Below are positions 32,148 to 41,389 of a stretch of 64,000 nt of DNA, in pieces (position 1 is the stretch's first letter; every line of letters begins with the position of its first letter). Origin of the DNA: BAIKAL-G1 sp943369525 (GTDB lineage: Bacteria; Cyanobacteriota; Cyanobacteriia; PCC-6307; Cyanobiaceae); NCBI GenBank assembly GCA_943369525.1, contig CALRNL020000003.1:225741-289740 (forward strand). Reading direction: 5' to 3'. A program made the translations under genes and the position numbers. The notes under the pieces were generated by a model. The model did not search any database. It saw only the letters and a program-made list of their open reading frames with translations, and was not told the origin of the DNA.

Positions 32148-33266
32148 GTGATCACGAAAAAGGAGCTCCATGCCTTTCCAGGCACCTTCAATTCCCGTCG
32201 ACTGGAAAGCCGACCCGGCCATTTGCCGGCAGCGCTCTATGTGCATGGAGGCCTGGCTCCGACCCGTTGTTCAGTGGTGGAGATTACCCCAGATGGTGTG
32301 ATCTTTCACGACCAGGTCAAGGCCAGTGGCTTGGCCCCGATTCAGGCCAGGGGAAATCCCTTGTGGGTGCGCATTATGGGGCTATCTGATTTGGTTGAAT
32401 TTAGGCGGTTATTGGCTGTTTTGCAGGTGCCGGATGTGGTCCAGCCCGTGCTCGTGGAAACCCCCCAGGCTCCCCAGCTTCAGGACTATTTGGATAGCTT
32501 GGTTGTGTGTGTGCATCGGCTGAGTTCCAGTCGGGATCCCTCCCACTTGATTAGTGAACAAGTGGGTCTTTACCTGCGCGCCAACCTATTGCTTTCCGTG
32601 GAGGAGTTTGATCGGCCGGAGCCCTATGGAAAGCTTGCTTTGTGGCTGCAAAGTAAGACGCCAGCTGCCAATGCCGACGATTTAGATGACCTACTCCATG
32701 CCCTTTTAGAAGAGGTTCTCCATCAGTATTTTCCCCTGCTCGAGGTGATGTCAGACCGGCTGGATGATTTGGAGGAGTCCGTGCTGCGTTCGCCCAAGCC
32801 CAAGTTGTTGACAAAGGCGTTCCAAATCCATTCAAACCTCCGCCATGTGCGTCGTCAGTTGTGGCCTTTGCTGAGTCAGATTCGGTTGTTTCTCAGGCAG
32901 TCTCAGGCGGAGTTGTCGCCTGAGTCGGCGGAGCGTTATCAGGATATCGAGCAGCATCTCAACCAGCTTTTTGAAGTTAGTGAATGGCTGCGTCACCAAT
33001 GCGATGCCGTCAACCAGGCCTATATGGCGAGCGTTGGTAACCGCATGAACCAGGTGATGAAGACGCTCACGATTATATCGGTGGTTTTTGCTCCCCTAAC
33101 CTTTCTGGCTGGCATTTATGGCATGAATTTTGTCGATATGCCCGAGTTGAAGTGGTCCTACGGCTATCCCCTATGCCTCTTGTTCATGGCAATCATTTCC
33201 GGGGCCATGATCTCTTGGTTGTCCCAGCGGGGCTGGTTTCAAGATTGGACCACCAGTCGGGGCTAG
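32148..33266 (+). CDS. CorA-family divalent cation transporter
   Basis: Inner-membrane Mg2+/Co2+ channel of the CorA family. 372 aa from GTG 32148. Seen: a soluble alpha/beta N-terminal domain; long charged helices (LLHALLEEVLHQYFPLLEVMSDRLDDLEE); and two C-terminal transmembrane helices with the signature YGMNF after the first. The start is uncertain: ATG 32037 or GTG 32016 extend the frame but add unlikely sequence. Base composition is less GC-rich than that of neighbouring genes. Confidence 0.85.
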   Translation: MITKKELHAFPGTFNSRRLESRPGHLPAALYVHGGLAPTRCSVVEITPDGVIFHDQVKASGLAPIQARGNPLWVRIMGLSDLVEFRRLLAVLQVPDVVQPVLVETPQAPQLQDYLDSLVVCVHRLSSSRDPSHLISEQVGLYLRANLLLSVEEFDRPEPYGKLALWLQSKTPAANADDLDDLLHALLEEVLHQYFPLLEVMSDRLDDLEESVLRSPKPKLLTKAFQIHSNLRHVRRQLWPLLSQIRLFLRQSQAELSPESAERYQDIEQHLNQLFEVSEWLRHQCDAVNQAYMASVGNRMNQVMKTLTIISVVFAPLTFLAGIYGMNFVDMPELKWSYGYPLCLLFMAIISGAMISWLSQRGWFQDWTTSRG

Positions 33267-33319
33267 CGGGTGGACGGGGGCTGATTGGGCAGGCTTTGGT
33301 GGGGCTTGGGGGATGGGCT

Positions 33320-34009
33320 TCAGGCGGCCCGCAGGCCCCCAATCCCCTCCCAGCCCAGGTACACCGCCAGGGCCAGGCTGAGCAGGCCCACCAGCAGATC
33401 GCCGCGGGCAAAGAGCAGTTGCTTGCCGCCTTCGAGCAGGGGGATCACCCGCTCGCGGCGGATCGCCACGGCCAGCAGGGGCAGCAGCAGGGCCAGGCTG
33501 GCCACCAGGGTGAAGCCCGCGGTCCAGGCCAGTTCCGCCCGGGTGCTGAGTCCCGCCGCCAGGATCGCGCCCGCGCTCTTGGCGAACAGAAAGAGGTCAT
33601 CGGGGCTGGCCAGTTCGATGCCCACCCCCAAGGCCATCAGCAGCGGCAGGGGAAGGGCGCTGAAGCGATTCAGCTGGCGCGTCCAAGCGGGCGGGTCGTC
33701 CCCCTCCGCGCGCCGTTCCAGCAGTTCCTTGATCCCCAGGGCGAGCAGCGCCCCGGCAGCGAGCAGGTCGAGCCCGGTGCGATGGACACTGCCCTGGTCC
33801 ATGGTCAGCAGCAAGCTATGGCCCACCGTCAGCAACACCACCACTACGCCACCAATGGTGACCATCCAGCTGAGCACGAACCAGCTGCCGCGCTGGATCG
33901 GATTGGGTCCCAGCAGCATCAGCAGCAGCAGGCCAATGTGGACCGGACTGAGGCTGACGCCGGCGGCGTAGGCGACCAGCTCGGCCCCGAGGGTTGCAAG
34001 GGAAGTCAT
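33320..34009 (-). CDS. GAP/Sap-family membrane protein (LysE-like)
   Basis: 229 aa with about six hydrophobic helices (VHIGLLLLMLLG, MVTIGGVVVVLLTVG, LDLLAAGALLALGI, LASLALLLPLLAVAI and the C-terminal LLVGLLSLALAVYLG). The N-terminus with SLSPVHIGLLLLMLLGPNPIQRG resembles the GAP (sulfolipid-1-addressing-like) family of the LysE superfamily. The substrate is unknown. Last gene of the minus-strand run from zwf. Confidence 0.65.
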   Translation of the reverse strand: MTSLATLGAELVAYAAGVSLSPVHIGLLLLMLLGPNPIQRGSWFVLSWMVTIGGVVVVLLTVGHSLLLTMDQGSVHRTGLDLLAAGALLALGIKELLERRAEGDDPPAWTRQLNRFSALPLPLLMALGVGIELASPDDLFLFAKSAGAILAAGLSTRAELAWTAGFTLVASLALLLPLLAVAIRRERVIPLLEGGKQLLFARGDLLVGLLSLALAVYLGWEGIGGLRAA

Positions 34010-34068
34010 GGTCAGGTCCTGGTGCGCTTAAGGGTGGGCAAGGCTTGGATCCAGGCGGGTGCTTCGGC

Positions 34069-34671
34069 TTAAGGGGCGGGCCACCAGCCGCTGGCGGGGC
34101 TGTTCCACTGCTGGATCACCCGGCTTTGGTGCTCATAGCCGAGCACACTGATCGTCGCGGTATGGAGGGCCAGCAGGCGCCCACCGCCGGCGCCCAGTCC
34201 TAGCCAGGTGGCGGCTAGGGCCCGCAGGATGTGGCCATGGGCAAAGAGGGCGACGGCCCCCTCGTCGCCTGCCGCGGCCAGGGCCTGGCCAATCACCGTG
34301 TCGCAACGGCTTTGCACGGTTTCGGCCGTGTCCCCCTGGGGGCAGCCATGGCTCCACACCGTCCAGGCCGGCACCGTTTGGCGGATCTCGGCGCTGGTTA
34401 GCCCTTCGTAGGCGCCGTAGTCCCATTCCCGCAGGTTGGCGCAGGGGCTGGCCTGGGCCCCGAGCCCGGCCAGGTCGCAGGTGCGGCGCGCCCGCTGCAA
34501 CGGGCTGGTCAGCACGGCGGCAAAGGGGCGATCGGCCAGGGCCGGGGCCAGGCGTCGGGCCTGCTCTTCACCCTCGGGCAACAGGGGAATGTCGGTTTGG
34601 CCGGTGTGCCTGCCCTTGCGGGACCATTCGGTCGCCCCATGGCGCAGCAGCCAAAGTTCAGGGGTGTGCAA
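34069..34671 (-). CDS. Histidine phosphatase (phosphoglycerate mutase-like)
   Basis: 200 aa. Seen: the catalytic LLRHGATEWS near the start; SPLQRARRT; the acid residue in REWDYGAYEGLT; and the second His in LFAHGHILRAL. The small size and lack of the long mutase loops favour a phosphatase over a glycolytic mutase. The substrate cannot be told. It follows the acylphosphatase gene by 80 bases. Confidence 0.85.
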   Translation of the reverse strand: MHTPELWLLRHGATEWSRKGRHTGQTDIPLLPEGEEQARRLAPALADRPFAAVLTSPLQRARRTCDLAGLGAQASPCANLREWDYGAYEGLTSAEIRQTVPAWTVWSHGCPQGDTAETVQSRCDTVIGQALAAAGDEGAVALFAHGHILRALAATWLGLGAGGGRLLALHTATISVLGYEHQSRVIQQWNSPASGWWPAP

Positions 34672-34751
34672 AGGGGGTGGCTAGCGGGGGTGGGTGGGCC
34701 AGGCCCCGGACTAGGGGGGACTGGGGGCGGCTCAGGGCAGCCCAGGGCGGC

Positions 34752-35120
34752 TCAGTGGCGCACTTCGAACCAGTCATCTCGGCAGGGGGAGAGCAGGCTG
34801 GAGGTCACTCCCAACACCTGGGCCCCACTGGGACCCCTCTCGCACCAGAGGCGCAGTTCGTTGAGCTGGTTAATCGGCCCTTCCGCCTCGATGGCCACCG
34901 AGCCGTCGGGGCCGTTGCGCACCCAGCCGCTCAGGCCCAATTCCCGGGCCCGCCGGTTACAGGCGGCCCGGTAGCCCACCCCCTGCACCTGGCCCCGCAC
35001 GGTCAGGCTCCAGCGCTCGTGGACGGTGGGGGAGCGGGGTTCGCCCCGCTCGACGTGGTGCCAGTCGCGGCTGAGGCTCGCGCGGCTGCGTTTCGCAGCC
35101 GGCGAGGGATCATCGAACAT
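34752..35120 (-). CDS. acyP: Acylphosphatase
   Basis: Hydrolyses acyl phosphates. The domain covers about 90 residues: SLTVRGQVQGVGYRAAC with the catalytic Arg, then LGLSGWVRNGPDGSVAIEAEG with the catalytic Asn. Start by ATG 35120 (122 aa) or 35171 (139 aa); the first ~30-50 residues before the domain are not family sequence. Either start overlaps the cobB 3' end on the same strand by more than 100 bases. Confidence 0.85.
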   Translation of the reverse strand: MFDDPSPAAKRSRASLSRDWHHVERGEPRSPTVHERWSLTVRGQVQGVGYRAACNRRARELGLSGWVRNGPDGSVAIEAEGPINQLNELRLWCERGPSGAQVLGVTSSLLSPCRDDWFEVRH

Positions 35121-36586
35121 CCAGCCCAATGAAGGTGAAGCCAGCTGGCGTGCAGAGTCGCTGTGCTCCATCCTTCGATCCTCGCGGGATGCCCCCAGCC
35201 GTCAAGCTGCCACAGGGGCCGGGGGCCGCACAAGGCTGTTGCAGGTTGTGACAACGACTCCTGGGCGCGGGGGCTTGGCGGGGCCGGGGCCAGCCCAGTC
35301 AAGCCAGGTTCCTGGGGCCAGTTCGCCTGGGCGTCCGAGCCCAGGGGCTCCAGTTGCCAGCGATGGAATTCATGGCCCTGCCAGGTTTCCCCCCGCCGCA
35401 CCACCAGGCCGTCCCCCGGGGCAATCGCCTGGCGGTAGCCGAGGCTGAGGCTGCCGCGCCGGGCCCGGAAGGGCAGGAGCCCGGCCATGGGGTGGGCCTG
35501 GCCGGCCGGATCGACCAGCTCCTGGCCGAGCAGCAGCAAGCCGCCGCATTCCGCGTAAATCGGCAGACCCCAGGCTGCGGCTTGGCGGAGCTCCCCCAGG
35601 CTGCGCTGGCTGCTGGCTAGTTGGGCCCCATGCAGTTCCGGGTAGCCGCCCGGGAGCACCAGGGCCCGGCAGCCGCCTGGCAGGGGCTCATTGGCCAGGG
35701 GGGACCAGGGCCGCACCGCTAGCCCCTCCGCTTCCAGCAGTTCGGCCGCCTCCGGATAGCGGAAGTGGAAGGCCTGGTCGCTGGCGATCGCGATCGCCAG
35801 GGGGGCTCCGGCCGGCTCCGGCTCGCTTTGAAACTCCCCAGGGGCCTGCCCCTGCTGGCGCAGCCAGGCAATCGGAGCAAGACCATCGGCGGGGGCCTGG
35901 GGTGGTCCCAGCAACGGTTCCAGCTGCGCCAGGTCCAGGTGCCGTTCGGCCAGGGCGGCCCACTGCCCCTGGCGTTGCTCCAGATCGGCCAGCTCCCCGG
36001 GGGGGACCAGCCCCAGGTGGCGGGAGGGCAACTCCAGGCTGTCGTGGCGGGGCAACACCCCCAGCAGGGGCATGGCAATCGCCGCCAGGGCTTCGCCCAG
36101 CAGGGCCCGGTGCCGGTCACTGCCGACGCCATTGAGCACGACCCCGGCGATGGTGAGGGCCGGGTCATGGTCGCGGAAGCCCCGCACCAGGGCGGCCAGG
36201 GAGCCCGCCTGGCGGCTGGCCTCGACCACCAGCACGACCGGCAAGCCCAGCTGCTGGGCCACCGCCGCCGAACTGCCCTCGGCGCCGGATCCGCGGCCAT
36301 CGAACAGGCCCATCACCCCCTCCACCAGGCAGCGGTCGGCCTGGCTGCCGAAGCCCAGGAAACTGCGTTCAACCCAGGCCTCACCGCAGAGCAGGGGATC
36401 GAGGTTGCGGCAGGGCCGGCCGCTGACCCGCGCCAGCAACTGGGGGTCGAGGTAATCGGGCCCCACCTTGAAGGTCTGGATGGTCTGGCCCCGCCGCCGC
36501 ACCAGGGCGGCAAGGGCCAGGCTGACCAGGGTTTTGCCGCTGCCGCTGCAGGGAGCAGCGATCAGGCAGGCCATCGGGTCCGGCAA
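35003..36586 (-). CDS. cobB: Cobyrinate a,c-diamide synthase
   Basis: ATP-dependent amidation of cobyrinic acid, part of cobalamin (pseudocobalamin) synthesis. 527 aa. Seen: P-loop APCSGSGKT at the start; GLFDGRG; the C-terminal class I glutaminase domain with VLPGGYPELH, YAECGGLLLLG (catalytic Cys) and the His in WLHLHWA. About 35 residues after that are low complexity and lie within the acylphosphatase overlap. Follows opcA by 38 bases. Confidence 0.92.
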   Translation of the reverse strand: MPDPMACLIAAPCSGSGKTLVSLALAALVRRRGQTIQTFKVGPDYLDPQLLARVSGRPCRNLDPLLCGEAWVERSFLGFGSQADRCLVEGVMGLFDGRGSGAEGSSAAVAQQLGLPVVLVVEASRQAGSLAALVRGFRDHDPALTIAGVVLNGVGSDRHRALLGEALAAIAMPLLGVLPRHDSLELPSRHLGLVPPGELADLEQRQGQWAALAERHLDLAQLEPLLGPPQAPADGLAPIAWLRQQGQAPGEFQSEPEPAGAPLAIAIASDQAFHFRYPEAAELLEAEGLAVRPWSPLANEPLPGGCRALVLPGGYPELHGAQLASSQRSLGELRQAAAWGLPIYAECGGLLLLGQELVDPAGQAHPMAGLLPFRARRGSLSLGYRQAIAPGDGLVVRRGETWQGHEFHRWQLEPLGSDAQANWPQEPGLTGLAPAPPSPRAQESLSQPATALCGPRPLWQLDGWGHPARIEGWSTATLHASWLHLHWAGCSMIPRRLRNAAARASAATGTTSSGANPAPPPSTSAGA

Positions 36587-36624
36587 GCCATGGGATCGGG
36601 CGCCCGCAGCGGCAGGCTTGGGGA

Positions 36625-37926
36625 TCAGTGGGCCAGCAGCTTGGCAGCTAGGGGCGCGGCGGCGGCGAGTAGGGGGTTGGTGGTGTCATGGCCGCCACCG
36701 AGGAGGCGGGCCACTTCCATTGCTTCGCCTTCGTTCGGCAGGGGCACCACCTCCTCGACCAATTCCATGCTCGCCATCCCGCCCGATTCGAGCCGCATGC
36801 AGCCGCCCGATTCGGAGCAGAGAATCACGCACAGGGGGGCCTGCTCGCCCGGGCTGCAGATCAGGCGCAGGCCCACCAGGGCGCCGGGATGGGCCTTGGG
36901 GATGCCCACCGGCACCGGCATCAGCCGGAAGCGCACGGTTTCCCCATCGGTGCGCTGGAATTCGGCGCCGTAGCCATCGCCGCTGGCCTCTCCCGTGGGG
37001 ACCACGAAGCTGCTCTCCAGGTGCCAGCCGAGCCGGTCGGCAATCCAGGCGGCCAGCAGCAAGCCCTTTACCGGGTGGTTGCCCTCCACATCAATATCGA
37101 GCTGCACCACATGGTTGAGGGCATCGCGGCGGCTGGGCGGGTCAAACACCATCGCCAGGGATTCGCGCCAGCTGCGCAGCCGCAGCCAGTTGAGGTCGTT
37201 TACGGCCTGGCCGGCGCCGATCCGTTCCACCAAGAGGTCGAGGCAGCGCCTTGGGGTGCCTAGGGAGCTGTCCACCATCAGGCGCCGGGGGATCGGTGCC
37301 AGGGCGTCCAGCATCTCGGGGGCCTCATCGAGGGAGCCGTTCCACCAGACCCAGCAGGGCATCTCCTCCCCCACCAGGGGGGAGATCAGGCCCAGGCCCT
37401 GGCGCAGGGCCCCCATGCCGCCCCGGAGCACGACCACATCGCCGCAGGCCCCGCCGGTGCCGCCCTCTTCGGGCAGGGGGCAGTAGGCCGCCACCATCGT
37501 TTCGAGGGGATGGTCGGCGGCCAGGGTGGCGGCCAGGGTGATCAGGCGGCGCGGCATCAGGGCGCTGAGGGCACTGCTAACGACCTGGCCGCGCAGGTCC
37601 TGGGAGCGGTGATCACCGCCCAGCTGGCCCAGGGCCCAGGCCAGATCGGGCGCCATCGGCGCCGTTGAAAAGGGCAGACCGCAGTCGGCCACCGCCAACC
37701 GGGCCGCCTCCAGCCGCTCCTCGGTGACCGTGCCGGTGATCGGGCCATCGCCCCGGCCGGTACGGACCAGGTGTTGCTCCAGCCAGGCTGGCTCCCACAC
37801 CACCAGGGTGAAGGTGGCCGCGCCGCTGGAACCCTGCAGGCCCTGGCTCCAGAGCTGGGTCAGGTAGGGGGAGACCTCGCTGGGGGGCAGTCCCAGGGGA
37901 GCCTGAAGGGTGAGCTGGGGGGCCAT
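36625..37926 (-). CDS. opcA: Glucose-6-phosphate dehydrogenase assembly protein OpcA
   Basis: Cyanobacterial OpcA allosterically activates G6PDH and links it to thioredoxin redox state. 433 aa, normal. Recognised by overall sequence (MAPQLTLQAPLGLPPSEVSPYLTQLW ... DVVVLRGG ... PCWVWWNGSLDEAPEMLDAL ... RRLMVDSS) and by its place directly after zwf. Several Cys (LCVILCSESGGC) could be the redox-sensing residues; that is inference. Confidence 0.93.
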   Translation of the reverse strand: MAPQLTLQAPLGLPPSEVSPYLTQLWSQGLQGSSGAATFTLVVWEPAWLEQHLVRTGRGDGPITGTVTEERLEAARLAVADCGLPFSTAPMAPDLAWALGQLGGDHRSQDLRGQVVSSALSALMPRRLITLAATLAADHPLETMVAAYCPLPEEGGTGGACGDVVVLRGGMGALRQGLGLISPLVGEEMPCWVWWNGSLDEAPEMLDALAPIPRRLMVDSSLGTPRRCLDLLVERIGAGQAVNDLNWLRLRSWRESLAMVFDPPSRRDALNHVVQLDIDVEGNHPVKGLLLAAWIADRLGWHLESSFVVPTGEASGDGYGAEFQRTDGETVRFRLMPVPVGIPKAHPGALVGLRLICSPGEQAPLCVILCSESGGCMRLESGGMASMELVEEVVPLPNEGEAMEVARLLGGGHDTTNPLLAAAAPLAAKLLAH

Positions 37927-38024
37927 GGCAGGGCGAGGGGGGAACGGAGCAGGGGGGAATGGGTTCGGGCTCTGACGCTGGCGGGGGCCCCGATCAGGGC
38001 TGCCCGCCTAGGGACGGCGCCCGC

Positions 38025-39548
38025 TCACGGCCGGCGCCACATCAGGCCGTCATTGGCCAGCAGGCTGTCGGAGGCGCCAGGGCCCCAGGTGCCGGATTCG
38101 TAGGGATGGATCGGCAGTTGCCAGGGACTGTCCTCAATCAGTTCCAGCAGGGGCGTGTAGAGGCGCCAGGCCGCTTCCACCTCATCGCTGCGGGTGAACA
38201 GGGTGGGATCACCGAGCATGGCGTCCGCCAGCAGGCGCACATAGCCCTCATCACTGGGTTCGCCGAAGGATTCGTCGTAGGAGAAGTGCATGTCCACCGG
38301 GCGGCTGCGCATGCCGGAGCCCGGCGCCTTCACCTCAAACAGGAAGCCGGCGCCCTCATCGGGTTGGATGCGCAGGATCAGCTGGTTGGCCGTGGGGCTG
38401 CCGCCGGCCGCATCGAAGAGGTGAACGGGCGCCTCCCGGAAGGTGAGCACCACCTCGCTCATCCGCTTGGGCAGGCGCTTGCCGGTTCGCAGGTAGAAGG
38501 GCACCCCCTGCCAGCGCCAGTTGTTGATGAAGAGCTTCATCGCCACGTAGGTCTCGGTGGTGCTGTTGGTGTTCACCCCCGGTTCCTGGCGGTAGCCGCT
38601 CAGGGGCCTGGCCTGGCTGCCGCCGCTGCTGTACTGGCCGCGCACGCAGCAGTTCCACGGCTCCTGTTCATCGGCCAGCTGGGCGGCTTGGAGCACCTTG
38701 GCCTTCTCGTTGCGGATCGCCTCGGGATCGAAACGGCCTGGGGCCTCCATGGTGGTGAGGGCCAGCATCTGGGTGAGGTGGTTTTGCACCATGTCCCGCA
38801 GGGCGCCGGAGCTTTCGTAGTAGCCGGCCCGCTCTTCTACCCCCACGGTTTCCGCCGCCGTGATCTGCACGTTGGCGATGTAATTGCGGTTCCAGATCGG
38901 CTCGAAGATGGCATTGGCAAAGCGCAACACCAGGATGTTTTGAACCGTTTCCTTGCCGAGGTAGTGGTCAATGCGGAAGATCTGGCTTTCCTGGGCGCAG
39001 GCCCCCACCACCTTGTTGAGCTGCTGGGCGCTGCCGTAGTCGCGGCCGAAGGGTTTTTCGATCACCACCCGGCTGCGGCTGGGGTCCGCCAGCAGGCCGG
39101 CGGCTGCCAGGGAGCGGCAGCCGCTGCCATAGAAGGCCGGTGATACCGATAGGTAGAAGGTGCGGTTGCCCCGGGTGGCCTTGAGCCGGTCGATCACCTC
39201 CAGCCGCTGGCCCAGGCGCACCACCTGCTCGGGTTGCTCTAGATCAACGGGCTCGTAGAAGAGGCAGCTCGCAAACTGATCCCAGGCGCTCTGGTGGTTG
39301 CGCACTTCCTCGTCCATGGCCGCGGCCATGCGGCTGCGGAATTCCTCGTCGCTCCAGGGGCGACGGGCACAACCGAGCACGGCGAATTCCGTGGGCAGGC
39401 GCCGCTGGCGGAACAGCTCAAACAGGGCCGGGATCAGCTTGCGGTGGGTGAGGTCGCCGCTGGCGCCAAAGATGACGATGCACTGGGGCGAGATCACCCG
39501 CTCCTGGCGAAGCCCCACCCGCAGGGGATTGGTGAGGATGGCGTTCAT
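38025..39548 (-). CDS. zwf: Glucose-6-phosphate 1-dehydrogenase
   Basis: First enzyme of the oxidative pentose phosphate path, the main NADPH source in the dark. 507 aa, full length. Seen: the NADP-binding IFGASGDLTHRKLIPAL; the substrate motif RIDHYLGKETVQN; and a complete C-terminal domain. First gene of the minus-strand run zwf-opcA-cobB. Confidence 0.97.
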   Translation of the reverse strand: MNAILTNPLRVGLRQERVISPQCIVIFGASGDLTHRKLIPALFELFRQRRLPTEFAVLGCARRPWSDEEFRSRMAAAMDEEVRNHQSAWDQFASCLFYEPVDLEQPEQVVRLGQRLEVIDRLKATRGNRTFYLSVSPAFYGSGCRSLAAAGLLADPSRSRVVIEKPFGRDYGSAQQLNKVVGACAQESQIFRIDHYLGKETVQNILVLRFANAIFEPIWNRNYIANVQITAAETVGVEERAGYYESSGALRDMVQNHLTQMLALTTMEAPGRFDPEAIRNEKAKVLQAAQLADEQEPWNCCVRGQYSSGGSQARPLSGYRQEPGVNTNSTTETYVAMKLFINNWRWQGVPFYLRTGKRLPKRMSEVVLTFREAPVHLFDAAGGSPTANQLILRIQPDEGAGFLFEVKAPGSGMRSRPVDMHFSYDESFGEPSDEGYVRLLADAMLGDPTLFTRSDEVEAAWRLYTPLLELIEDSPWQLPIHPYESGTWGPGASDSLLANDGLMWRRP

Positions 39549-39664
39549 GGGAGGGGGGCTGTCCCCCCTGGTTTAACGGCTGGGGCGGGCTCTGGCTGCT
39601 CCGATCGCCAGGCTGGGGCCCTCTGTGAGCGTTCTCGGATCGGCTCGGGGGCCGGTTCGCCCAC

Positions 39665-39688
39665 AAAAAAGCCCGCCGCTGGGCGGGC
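39665..39688 (-). terminator. Rho-independent terminator after petH
   Basis: Perfect 7-bp GC stem (39671-39677 with 39682-39688), 4-base loop, then six T on the minus strand (A-tract 39665-39670). It lies about 85 bases past the petH stop. Confidence 0.85.
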
Positions 39689-39771
39689 CTGGGCCCCTGG
39701 GGGCCGAAGGGTTGGGGGTTCGGATCAGCCGTTTGGACTGCTTGGACCCCATGGCCCTGGGCAACCTGGGC

Positions 39772-40929
39772 TCAATAGGTCTCGACGTGCCAGCGGTCGG
39801 CTTTCTTGAGCTGGGGCCGCAGGGTCGACCAATCCAGGCCCTTGGCTTCGGCCGCGGCGGCCATGGCTTCGTCGATGCCGGGCTCCATGCCCTTGAGGCC
39901 ACACATGTAGACGTGGGTCTTGGGATCTTCGATCAGGGCGAAGATCTCTTCGGCATGCTCCAGCACCCGATCCTGGATGTACATGCGGCCGCCCTTGCTG
40001 TTCTCCTGCTCGCGGCTGATCGCCTTGGTGTAACGGAAGTTGTCGGGGTACTCGCTGAGGTAGCTCTGGAAGTCGTCTTCGTAGAGCAGGTTGGCGGTTT
40101 TGGGCACGCCCATGAATAGCCAGGCTTTGCCGCGGAAGGCGTAGCCGGGATTTTTGGCCCGCTCGCCCGCTTCGAACATGCGGCGCAGGTAGGCGCGCAT
40201 CGGCGCGATGCCCGTGCCGGTGGCCAGCATGATCACATTGGCCTCCTCATCGTCTGGGAGCAGCATTTCCTTGCCCACCGGACCGGTGATTTTCACCTTG
40301 GCGCCTGGCTCGATATCGCACAGGAAGGTGGAGCACACACCGTTGATGGTTTCGCCGTCCTTTTCATATTGGAGCTGGCGCACACACAGGGAGACGGTCT
40401 TGTCCTCCAGGTTGTCGCCGTGGCGGGTGCTGGCGATCGAATAAAGGCGCAACTTATGGGGTTTGCCGTTGGCATCTTGGCCATCGGGAACGATGCCAAT
40501 GCTCTGACCTTCAATGTAATGAAGGTTGCCCTCGGACAGGTCGAAGGTGATGTGGTTGACCCGGCCGATCGCCCCTTCGCTCAGCAGGCTGTAGTTGCCG
40601 AGCACCGTGCCGAGGTAGGGCTCCTTGGGCTTGTAGAGGTTGACGGGAACTGCGGCGTGGCTGGCGGGTGGGGTCACAGGGCTCGGGGCTGGGGTTGGGG
40701 GAGCGACGACGGCCGCGGGTGGGGTGGTTTCGGTATCGGCTTCGGCGGGAATCACTTCCAGGATGCGGCCGCCCATGAGGGCGATCGAACGGATCAGGGC
40801 CTGGAGGCGGGGGAACGCCACCTTGATCTGCCGCTCAGCCCGGCGTTGGCTACCGGCTCCGTAGCCCTGAACCACCACGCTGAACATGCGGGTGTCGGAC
40901 TGGCGGGCAGGAGCGGTCGAGACACGCAT
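39772..40929 (-). CDS. petH: Ferredoxin-NADP+ reductase with CpcD-like N-terminal domain
   Basis: Last step of photosynthetic electron transport: reduced ferredoxin to NADPH. 385 aa. Domains: a CpcD phycobilisome-linker-like domain (MFSVVVQGYG ... QIKVAFPRLQALIRSIALMGGRILEV), a Pro/Ala linker, the FAD domain (RLYSIASTRHGD) and the NADP domain (LATGTGIAPMRAYLR), ending HVETY. The long form indicates phycobilisome attachment. I start at ATG 40929; ATG 40887 would begin right at the CpcD domain. A terminator follows. Confidence 0.95.
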   Translation of the reverse strand: MRVSTAPARQSDTRMFSVVVQGYGAGSQRRAERQIKVAFPRLQALIRSIALMGGRILEVIPAEADTETTPPAAVVAPPTPAPSPVTPPASHAAVPVNLYKPKEPYLGTVLGNYSLLSEGAIGRVNHITFDLSEGNLHYIEGQSIGIVPDGQDANGKPHKLRLYSIASTRHGDNLEDKTVSLCVRQLQYEKDGETINGVCSTFLCDIEPGAKVKITGPVGKEMLLPDDEEANVIMLATGTGIAPMRAYLRRMFEAGERAKNPGYAFRGKAWLFMGVPKTANLLYEDDFQSYLSEYPDNFRYTKAISREQENSKGGRMYIQDRVLEHAEEIFALIEDPKTHVYMCGLKGMEPGIDEAMAAAAEAKGLDWSTLRPQLKKADRWHVETY

Positions 40930-41389
40930 GATGCCTGATTGGGGGGAGAGACGCGCGATCATAGGCACCGCCAATCCATGGCTTGCCAGTCCGGGTCGTC
41001 GGAGCCGGCTCCTGGCTCCAGGGCCCTCGCCAGGGCTGCCCCCATCGCGGCCCCAAAGCCTCCCCCAACCCTGCAGCCCCCCAACCCTGGCGCCCGGCGA
41101 CCGATGGGCCCTGGCCCTGGTTGGGGATCCGACCCTTCCAGGCCCCAGGCCCGCGCTCCGAATCCCTGATTTTGTTAGGACCCTTCCACAATTCCCGGGC
41201 GGCCAGGCCCAGGGGATAGTCCCGGCCCGGTGTCTGCCCACCAGACCCACAGTTTTTTGGGAATTGAGGTTAGGTTTGAATGAGACGTTTGCCGTAGGCG
41301 GCACCCGACTGTTCTTGGCGCAGCCCCTAGCCCAGCTCGTTGAACCAGCTCCTGTAGGGCTTGCGGGCCTTGATGCGATTCAGCAGGAA
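40930..41389. other. Region between petH and the START-like gene
   Basis: About 460 bases between divergent genes. It holds both promoters. A TTG at 41276 could extend the plus-strand gene by 38 codons. I see no clear operator. The stretch 40975-41170 is coding-like in composition, but no frame has recognisable protein sequence. Confidence 0.4.

Noticed and set aside
33152..34072. Plus-strand open frame of 306 codons opposite the GAP-family gene
   Set aside because: Gln/His-rich shadow; the minus strand shows a coherent multi-helix membrane protein.
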